Source of the DNA: Phycisphaerae bacterium
Lineage (GTDB): Bacteria > Planctomycetota > Phycisphaerae > UBA1845
Length of the DNA: 12,199 bases
Direction of reading: 5' to 3'
Assembly (NCBI GenBank): GCA_021604825.1
Contig: BQJS01000147.1
Span: 1 to 12,199 of the forward strand
Translations under genes and position numbers: made by a program
Shown: positions 7,103 through 12,199 of the stretch, piece after piece
Numbering within the stretch: the stretch's first letter is position 1
How the letters are laid out: the number at the start of each line of letters is the position of its first letter
Notes under the pieces: model-generated
Told to the model about the DNA's origin: nothing
Database searches by the model: none
What the model saw: the letters and a program-made list of their open reading frames with translations, nothing else

Positions 7103-9196
7103 ATGGCAAAAAATACCCGCAAATCCAAACCGCGCGACCGAAGCAAATCGGCGAAGACGAGCGATTCACAAGATCACATCCCCAACCTGTCGCGCTGGGA
7201 CAAGACCGCCAGCGCCCCGATGTGGATGCACTTCGGCATACCAGTCCTGATCGTCCTCTGCACCTTCATCACATTCTTGCCTGCCTTAAGCGCAGGGTTT
7301 ACCAACTGGGACGATGACAAAGTCATAACAGAGAACCCGCACGTCCGCGGGCTGACATCTAAACACGTCGTTTGGATGTTCTCAGAATACAAGATGGGCC
7401 ATTACCATCCGTTGACCTGGGTGTCGTACGGCATCGACTACGCCATCAGCCAATCCCGTTATGACAATCTGGATCCTGAAACACAGAATAGATACGTCAA
7501 TGGGTTTGATCCAAAGATCGTCCACCTGACCAATCTGATCTACCACGTGCTGGCGGTCGTGGCGTTCTACTTTCTTGCGCGTTTGATTTTGCGGATTTCC
7601 ATTCACGATCCGCCTCAAGGCGTCGACATCTTCACACCGTTGGCGGCGGGTTTTGCGGCGCTGTTTTTTGGATGCCATCCGCTGCGCGCCGAAAATGCTG
7701 TTTGGGTGACGGAGCGGCGCGACGTGTTGTCGGCGATGTTTTTGATTCCGTGTTTGTATGTCTACTTGCGATTCGTTTTGGTGCAGCATTGGAACGGCCG
7801 CAAGGTCGCCTTGTACATCGCATCGATCGTACTGCTAACGCTGTCGCTGTATTCAAAAGCATGGGGCATCACCCTGCCAGCCGTCATGCTTGTGATGGAC
7901 GTGTATCCCTTGCGACGGGTCGGCGGGAAAGTCGGTTGGTCGGTTAAGCGCCTCGCCAACGTTGTCATCGAGAAAGTCCCGTTCTTCGTGGTCGCGTTAA
8001 TCTTCGCGAAACTCGCAAAAGCCGCCCAAGCCAATCAAATCGGAACAATGAAAACACTTGCGGAATGGGGCGTTGATGATCGCATCGCCCAGTTCTTCTA
8101 TGGACTGTTCTGGTACTCGTACAAAACACTGGTCCCGATTAACCTTGCCGCGCTGATTCCGTTGCCAGCGATTAACAATCCACTCGCCATGCACTATGTC
8201 GCTGCCGCGCTGGCCGTCATTGTCGCCGCCGTCGCGTTGGTGCGTTATCGAAAGCGCGTTCCCGGCTTGGTAACGATGGCCGTTTGCTACGTCGGTGTTC
8301 TCAGCCCCATTCTCGGCATCGCACAAAGCGGCCCGCAACTTGTCGCCGACAAGTACGCGTACCTCGGTTGCATCCCCTGGGCGATCGCGTTTGGATATGG
8401 TTGGATGTGGCTGGCCAGCAGGGCAAAGACGGAAAGCGCTAAGAGAATCAATATCGCGATTCCCAGCGCCATCGCGGCGTTTGTGGTGGGAGCGTTCGCC
8501 ACGCTGGCCTGGAAGCAGAGTACGCACTGGGAGAACTCGTATACGCTCTGGGTCCATTCGGTGGCTGTCGAACCGGAATGTGCCATTGCCCGCATGAACC
8601 TCGGGCTCTTAGAAAGGCAACGCGGCAACGTCGACACTGCCATTGAGCACTACGCAGTGACCCGTCGACTTGATCCGAAGAACGCATCGGTGTTGAGCAA
8701 TCTGGCACTGGCACTGCGACAGAAGCTCCCGAAGAATCCCAAGCCCTCAGACTTTGACGAACTAATCAAGTTGCAGCAGCAAGCCATCAAACTTCAACCG
8801 CACATGCCGGACCTCTACTACGCCATGGGCAACACGCTCGTTGACGCCGGTCGATACGACGAAGCGCTTGCCACCCTGCGCAAATGCGTGCAGGTCCGAA
8901 GGGACGCCGGCCAGATCACCCACCCAAAATACCACCGCGCATTGGGCACGCTCTACATGCGCTTGAAACAATGGGACAATGCGGCGATGGAGTACGAAAC
9001 CGCACTCAAGCTTGAGACCAATTTGGATCCCAAAGGCTTGGGCGTTATTAATGCGTTGGATCGGTTGGGTCGAATTTGCGAGGCACAAGGCAGGCGCAAA
9101 GAAGCAGCCGCCTTTTTCAGACGGCTGCTTGAGATTGATCCTGATAATGGAACAGCGATCAAATGGCTGCAAAGTCGCGGAGAGTCAACTGACTGA
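7103..9196 (+). CDS. TMTC-like membrane protein with C-terminal TPR domain
   Basis: A 697-aa protein with a basic, Lys/Arg-rich tail (1-40), a polytopic membrane domain (about 44-470) and a soluble C-terminal TPR domain (about 494-685). The membrane part has hallmarks of the bacterial counterparts of TMTC O-mannosyltransferase-like proteins: FTNWDDDKVITENP (66-79) with the acidic GT-C loop motif, YHPLTW (101-106), CHPLRAENAVWVTERRDVLS (191-210) and VADKYAYL (414-421). About five TPR-like units follow (about 495-528, 529-565, 569-602, 608-641, 650-682), suggesting that it binds a protein partner or acceptor. Family knowledge suggests glycosyl transfer to proteins at the membrane; the substrate is unknown. 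It uses an ATG without a visible SD. It diverges from the 4219-6924 gene and converges on tpx with 9 bp between stop codons. Its N-terminal MAKNTRKSKPR resembles the MAKKPHRQKK tail of the GT39-like protein. Confidence 0.85.
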   Translation: MAKNTRKSKPRDRSKSAKTSDSQDHIPNLSRWDKTASAPMWMHFGIPVLIVLCTFITFLPALSAGFTNWDDDKVITENPHVRGLTSKHVVWMFSEYKMGHYHPLTWVSYGIDYAISQSRYDNLDPETQNRYVNGFDPKIVHLTNLIYHVLAVVAFYFLARLILRISIHDPPQGVDIFTPLAAGFAALFFGCHPLRAENAVWVTERRDVLSAMFLIPCLYVYLRFVLVQHWNGRKVALYIASIVLLTLSLYSKAWGITLPAVMLVMDVYPLRRVGGKVGWSVKRLANVVIEKVPFFVVALIFAKLAKAAQANQIGTMKTLAEWGVDDRIAQFFYGLFWYSYKTLVPINLAALIPLPAINNPLAMHYVAAALAVIVAAVALVRYRKRVPGLVTMAVCYVGVLSPILGIAQSGPQLVADKYAYLGCIPWAIAFGYGWMWLASRAKTESAKRINIAIPSAIAAFVVGAFATLAWKQSTHWENSYTLWVHSVAVEPECAIARMNLGLLERQRGNVDTAIEHYAVTRRLDPKNASVLSNLALALRQKLPKNPKPSDFDELIKLQQQAIKLQPHMPDLYYAMGNTLVDAGRYDEALATLRKCVQVRRDAGQITHPKYHRALGTLYMRLKQWDNAAMEYETALKLETNLDPKGLGVINALDRLGRICEAQGRRKEAAAFFRRLLEIDPDNGTAIKWLQSRGESTD
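9102..9130 (-). terminator. Candidate tpx terminator inside the convergent TPR gene
   Basis: A perfect 9-bp inverted repeat, AAGCAGCCG (9102-9110) and CGGCTGCTT (9122-9130), has an 11-nt loop. Read on the minus strand, it lies about 76 nt after the tpx stop and is followed by CTTTGCGCC, a short and weak U-tract. On the plus strand no T-run follows, so it fits tpx rather than the TPR gene. It overlaps codons of the last TPR unit. The weak U-tract makes intrinsic termination plausible but not certain. Confidence 0.5.
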
Positions 9197-9205
9197 GCGA
9201 CAAGA

Positions 9206-9721
9206 TTACAAAGCGGCTTTGACAGCGTCCGTTACTGCATCGTAGTTCGGCTCTTCTACAACTTCATTAACGTACTGGGCATGGACGACTTTGCCGTCTT
9301 TGCCGACGACGAATACCGCACGACACAGCAGTCCGATTTCTTTAATCTTCACACCATAACCTTCGCCAAATCCGAGGTACTTGAAATCGCTGCCGGTCTT
9401 GACGGCTTCGATGCCTTCGGCGCCGCAGAAACGCTTGGCCGCCATCGGCAAGTCGAGGCTCACCGTGAGAATACCGACATCACCCGAAAGATCTGCGGCT
9501 TTCTCGTTGAACTTCTTGGTCTGCACGGCGCAAACCGGCGTGTCGAGACTCGGCACCACCGACAACACCAACACCTTGCCGGCATAGTCTGCATTGGTGA
9601 TGTCAGCCATGTCCTGACCGGTCACCTTGAATGCGGGGGCTGCGTCGCCAACTTTGACTTCGTCTCCAACCAACGTCATTGGACCGCCTTTGAATGTGAT
9701 TACACCTGCTCGCTCTGCCAT
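9206..9721 (-). CDS. tpx: Thiol peroxidase (atypical 2-Cys peroxiredoxin Tpx)
   Basis: Reduces hydrogen peroxide and organic hydroperoxides with electrons from thioredoxin. It is 171 aa, against 168 in E. coli Tpx. The peroxidatic site PSLDTPVC has C64 with the usual Pro and Thr (P57, T61); the resolving C99 lies in RFCGAEG; the active-site arginine is R134 in LLCRAVFVV. The N-terminal ITFKGGPMTLVG and the VKVGDAAPAF segment also match the family. An additional cysteine, C133, stands next to the active-site arginine where the E. coli protein has alanine. The start is the ATG at 9721 because GGAGG (minus strand, 9731-9735) lies 9 nt upstream; a further upstream start at 9784 would add a basic stretch foreign to the family. 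It converges on the TPR gene and is divergent from the lipoprotein genes. Confidence 0.97.
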   Translation of the reverse strand: MAERAGVITFKGGPMTLVGDEVKVGDAAPAFKVTGQDMADITNADYAGKVLVLSVVPSLDTPVCAVQTKKFNEKAADLSGDVGILTVSLDLPMAAKRFCGAEGIEAVKTGSDFKYLGFGEGYGVKIKEIGLLCRAVFVVGKDGKVVHAQYVNEVVEEPNYDAVTDAVKAAL

Positions 9722-9723
9722 TG

Positions 9724-9737
9724 TTGGAGACCTCCAA
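9724..9737 (-). promoter_or_regulatory. Palindrome covering the tpx ribosome binding site
   Basis: The 14-bp element TTGGAGACCTCCAA (plus strand) has perfect 6-bp arms around a 2-bp centre and contains the complement of the GGAGG SD of tpx. It ends 3 bp from the start codon. It might fold to hide the SD or serve as a protein site, but such a short element can also arise by chance. Confidence 0.35.
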
Positions 9738-9787
9738 TATCTCTTTAATTCTTGGTTCTTAGGGCGAAGGCGACGTGCCTTCATTTG

Positions 9788-9950
9788 GGGCGCGGATCAT
9801 CGCGAATCGACAACATTTCGTCAAGGTGCCCCGCGCTCAATCGCCAACGCCCTTTTCAATACTGCCGAGCGCGATTCCGCCGCAAGCACCCCGGCGCGTG
9901 CCTCCCACGGTTTCGGTGGGCGCCCGCACGCGGTGGCCCTGATAAGGCGG
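9788..9950 (+). other. Hairpin-rich segment, possible structured leader RNA
   Basis: Several GC-rich pairings can be drawn. GGGCGCGG (9788-9795) pairs with CCGCGCTC (9831-9838) through one G-U. CGCGTGC (9895-9901) pairs exactly with GCACGCG (9926-9932) and encloses a second stem, CCCAC (9904-9908) with GTGGG (9916-9920). CCGCC (9877-9881) could close the outside with GGCGG (9946-9950). The nested stems suggest a folded RNA or a DNA cruciform-type site. No T-run follows on either strand, so they are not intrinsic terminators. I could not match the segment to a riboswitch class known to me. Strand is assumed from the downstream lipoprotein genes. Confidence 0.35.
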
Positions 9951-10178
9951 CATGGAATTTTCATGGGGCTGTTGCTTTGCAAACTTCGGGAGACGGTTCA
10001 ATTCGTGACCGATAAACAGGATGGAAATTTGAATGAAGGACGCCCGTGCATTCGGCTGGCGTATATACGAAGTTTGATTCGATTACCCAGCCCACAGGCC
10101 CTCAATCATTTGACACTCAACCGCCGTAAACCAACTCGGGTCAGGTTGTGCGGTCGCGTTTGAAAAAGGAGTTTGACC

Positions 10179-10709
10179 ATGTTGAATCGTGCTTATCGCG
10201 GTACCGTTTGGATGTCCGCTTTGGGCGTTACGCTGGCGATCGTCGGATGCGAAAAACGTGACGATCGACTAAACGCGCCACCGCAAGGTGACTCCGACGA
10301 GCCCACCCTGATGCACAAGAATTTTATCTATATGAATGACAATGCCATGTTGCATGATTCAGCAGTGGCAGACATTCACTTTGAACCGCACACCGCAGAG
10401 CTCAGCGGACTCGGCATTCGCACGTTGATGCGCATGGGCGAACTGCTCAGCATCTCGGGCGGAACGATTCGATACGAGACGGGTTCGACGGATGAATTCC
10501 TGATCACCGGACGCCTCAACGCCGTCAGAGAATTCTTAGGGGCTGCTGGTTTCGACACCGCCAACATTCGCGTGGAATCCGGCATGGCACGCAGCACCGG
10601 AATGGCCGCCTCCGACGCCATCGCGATCAAGCAAGCGGCACCAGCGAGTGCCGCCGCTCAGGTTGGCACCGCGGATGGCGAACAACAGGCTCCACCTCCG
10701 GGACCGTAA
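10179..10709 (+). CDS. Small OmpA/CpaD-like lipoprotein
   Basis: A 176-aa protein with a type II signal peptide: positively charged start, hydrophobic core (about 10-22) and lipobox IVGC with lipidated C24, so it should be anchored in a membrane facing the periplasm. Residues about 62-133 fit an OmpA-like/CpaD-like alpha-beta pattern: ADIHFEPHTAEL, a spaced helix, a GGTIRYETG strand, then LNAVREFLGAAGFDTANIRVE. The usual acidic and arginine residues for peptidoglycan binding are not evident. The tail (about 150-176) is Ala/Gln/Pro-rich. I chose the ATG at 10179 because AAGGAG (10166-10171) lies 7 nt upstream; a TTG at 10173 would be too close to it. It is followed after 106 bp by a TadD-like TPR lipoprotein, which suggests a Tad pilus accessory role. 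That function is inference; existence as a lipoprotein gene is well supported. Confidence 0.85.
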   Translation: MLNRAYRGTVWMSALGVTLAIVGCEKRDDRLNAPPQGDSDEPTLMHKNFIYMNDNAMLHDSAVADIHFEPHTAELSGLGIRTLMRMGELLSISGGTIRYETGSTDEFLITGRLNAVREFLGAAGFDTANIRVESGMARSTGMAASDAIAIKQAAPASAAAQVGTADGEQQAPPPGP

Positions 10710-10815
10710 ACAAAAATCTGATCACGTGTTGTGTCAACCACAAACGCATCGGTGATTTCCACCGACCAATGGGAACGCGACAGAACTGCTACTTGGTGAA
10801 ACTGGGGTAGGTACC
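10710..10815 (+). other. Gap between the two lipoprotein genes with two small hairpins
   Basis: Two short stems lie in tandem: TTGTG with CACAA around TCAAC, shortly after 10720, and TCGGTG (10749-10754) with CACCGA (10760-10765) around a 5-nt loop. No T-run follows, so the two genes are probably read through as one unit. The only SD-like sequence before the next GTG is GGGGTAGG (10804-10810 region). Confidence 0.35.
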
Positions 10816-12199
10816 GTGAAACAAAAAGTCAGCATTTATTCAATCATGGCCATAGGTGTGTTTTGGCTAACGAGTTGTTCCGAAAAGACGGAATTCGTAT
10901 CCAGCCAATCACAGAGCAACTGGAAGACGGCTGATCCGGCTGCGCTCGCGGCGGCCAAACCGGAAGTCACGCCCGACATCATGCCACAAACGCACTACGC
11001 GGCTGGCAGGTTGTTTGAGAAACAAGGCGCGGCGTTTCGGGCGGCGAAGCAGTACAAGAAAGCCCTGCTGCGTGATCCAGAACACGTCCCGTCACTCAGT
11101 CGATTGGGCATGATCTACGCCAAGCAAGGCCACTACCCACAAGCCGAGCAGTACTTACAGAAAGCGGTGGAATTGTGGCCCAACTCACCGCAAACCCGCA
11201 ACAACCTCGGTTTCTGCTACGTCATGCAGGAGCGTTGGTACGACGCGGAAGCCGAATTCCGCAACACGCTGAAGCTTGATCCATCCTTCGTTCGGGCACG
11301 CGTTAATCTCGCGATGTCGCTCTCCAAACTGAATAGGTTTGACGAAGCCCTGGGGGAGTTCAAACTGGCGGTCCCCGAACCCGAGGCGTATTACAACCTC
11401 GGGCTGCTGTACCGTAGCGCCCAGCGCTACGAGGAGGCCGCCAGCGCCTTTGCGACTGCACTGAAGCGCAACCCCAAGATGACTCTCGCCAAGCAGCAGC
11501 TCGATCGCATGAAACTGCAGATGGAGCGGACGCGTGAGTATCAATTCGACACGCCTGCGCCACAGTCAACCGACTACGCGGCATCGAATCAACCGCAGCG
11601 TAATCAGCCGCAGCAGACTCCGGCGTCAAACGTGCGGGCGAATCAGTCATTTGCCATGCAGTCAGTCGAGCCGCAATCAACCAATCAAGCCAGTTCGCAA
11701 CCCGTCGCATCGTCAGCGAAGAATGCTCAGACGGCTTCATGGTCGAACGCATCCACGACTCCTCCGGCGAATACTCAGCCAGTCGAATCGGCCCAAAACT
11801 CGAACGCCCAGTACTCGAATGAACAGTATTCGAGTTCACAGTATGCAATTGAGCCAGTGGCCAGCACGCCGTCAGTCCTGCCCATGGAGCCCGTCGAATA
11901 CTCAGCGTCACAGTCGTACTCAGAGTCACAGTCGGATTCCCAGCATCAGGATACGCCCGCATTCGTGCAAGATAATGCGTCAAGCGATGAAAACCTGACG
12001 GCATCGAATTCGACCCAGCAGCAAACTCAACCCGAGCAGGAATCAACAATCGATCCAGCCGTTGAGACTTATGAAACCTATCCCGTCGTCAGTGCGGTAG
12101 AACCCGCTGGCGACGAGGCCCAAGATTCGTCAGACTCGACCAACGTCGAGATGGCATCGACCGAACCGGTCGAATCAAACGAGCCGGCACAGTCAGAGG
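10816..12199 (+). CDS. TadD-like TPR lipoprotein with Q/S-rich tail, cut by the window end
   Basis: The frame starts at GTG 10816 and stays open to the last base (461 codons visible), so the C-terminus is missing. The N-terminus MKQKVSIYSIMAIGVFWLTSC is a lipoprotein signal with lipobox LTSC and C21; this supports the GTG over an ATG at codon 11. About five TPR units follow (about 58-91, 92-125, 126-159, 160-187, 190-222), with typical residues such as LGMIYAKQGHYPQAEQYLQKAVEL and YNLGLLYRSAQRYEEAASAFATAL. From about 245 onward the protein is low complexity: Gln, Ser, Ala, Thr, Pro, then increasingly Glu and Asp, with short repeats such as QYSNEQYSSSQYA. TPR lipoproteins like TadD assist Tad pilus assembly; the neighbouring CpaD-like gene agrees. 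Function is inferred from domain type and context, not proven. The tail may extend well beyond the window. Confidence 0.88.
   Translation, partial: MKQKVSIYSIMAIGVFWLTSCSEKTEFVSSQSQSNWKTADPAALAAAKPEVTPDIMPQTHYAAGRLFEKQGAAFRAAKQYKKALLRDPEHVPSLSRLGMIYAKQGHYPQAEQYLQKAVELWPNSPQTRNNLGFCYVMQERWYDAEAEFRNTLKLDPSFVRARVNLAMSLSKLNRFDEALGEFKLAVPEPEAYYNLGLLYRSAQRYEEAASAFATALKRNPKMTLAKQQLDRMKLQMERTREYQFDTPAPQSTDYAASNQPQRNQPQQTPASNVRANQSFAMQSVEPQSTNQASSQPVASSAKNAQTASWSNASTTPPANTQPVESAQNSNAQYSNEQYSSSQYAIEPVASTPSVLPMEPVEYSASQSYSESQSDSQHQDTPAFVQDNASSDENLTASNSTQQQTQPEQESTIDPAVETYETYPVVSAVEPAGDEAQDSSDSTNVEMASTEPVESNEPAQSE

Larger units (their letters stand above)
9722..10178. other. Divergent intergenic region between tpx and the lipoprotein genes
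   Basis: No credible gene is visible in these 457 bp. The parts that can be pointed out are the tpx ribosome site near 9731-9735, a hairpin-rich segment at 9788-9950, a perfect 10-bp palindrome CGTATATACG at 10060-10069, a perfect -35 hexamer TTGACA at 10110-10115 with no good -10 at 16-18 bp, and a strong SD AAGGAG at 10166-10171. The region must contain promoters in both directions; I cannot place them with confidence. Confidence 0.5.

Noticed and set aside
9895..9932. Intrinsic terminator for tpx-divergent transcription
   Set aside because: The stem is strong but no T-run follows on either strand.
9860..9960. Known riboswitch (cobalamin, TPP, SAM-I, c-di-GMP, fluoride)
   Set aside because: None of the consensus core sequences I know for these classes can be found around the stems.
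9627..10163. Plus-strand open frame crossing the tpx start and the intergenic region
   Set aside because: It is antisense to tpx over its first part and Arg-rich without any motif or good ribosome site; the intergenic part looks non-coding and structured.
11534..11998. Plus-strand frame within the lipoprotein tail
   Set aside because: Out-of-frame reading of the low-complexity tail giving an Arg/Ser-rich product; the TPR lipoprotein frame is continuous through it.
11551..12000. CRISPR or tandem DNA repeat in the Q/S-rich region
   Set aside because: The repeats are short, imperfect and codon-based, without regular spacers.
11360..12049. Long minus-strand frame under the TPR lipoprotein tail
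   Set aside because: It is a mirror of the biased Ser/Gln codons on the plus strand; its protein is composition-biased and has no domain, while the plus frame has a lipobox and TPRs.

Overview
Gene content and style point to a planctomycete-like bacterium (Planctomycetota). Base composition is moderately GC-rich, and Shine-Dalgarno (SD) sequences are mostly weak. There are large GT-C-type membrane proteins, a bacterial TMTC-like protein with C-terminal TPRs, and a lipoprotein pair that resembles Tad-pilus accessory genes. This placement is inferred from gene content only; no rRNA or other phylogenetic marker was tested.

Layout. Bases 25-7026 are read from the minus strand. In transcription order they hold a large multi-spanning membrane protein of unknown function (4219-6924), a GT39/ArnT-like glycosyltransferase (2087-4171), transcription termination factor Rho (612-1847) and a stand-alone response-regulator receiver protein (25-438). 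A divergent intergenic region (6925-7102) separates this block from a plus-strand TMTC-like membrane protein with TPRs (7103-9196). That gene converges on thiol peroxidase tpx (9206-9721, minus) with a 9-bp gap. A hairpin inside the 3' end of the TPR gene is a candidate tpx terminator.

After tpx comes a divergent, hairpin-rich intergenic region of about 457 bp. It is followed by two plus-strand lipoproteins: a small OmpA/CpaD-like protein (10179-10709) and a TadD-like TPR lipoprotein with a long Q/S-rich disordered tail. The second starts at a GTG at 10816 and runs off the end of the window.

How the genes fit together. The three large membrane proteins (2087-9196) share GT-C-like features and may be an envelope glycosylation locus; no sugar-donor synthase or flippase is present to prove it. 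Rho and the receiver protein look like housekeeping and signalling genes. The two lipoproteins probably belong to an envelope assembly, possibly a Tad-type pilus, whose remaining genes would lie beyond base 12199.

The most notable points are an Arg/Asn/Gly-rich disordered insert inside Rho's RNA-binding domain, the lipoprotein pair, and the structured region upstream of it. I see no phage, IS element, CRISPR array, tRNA or rRNA.
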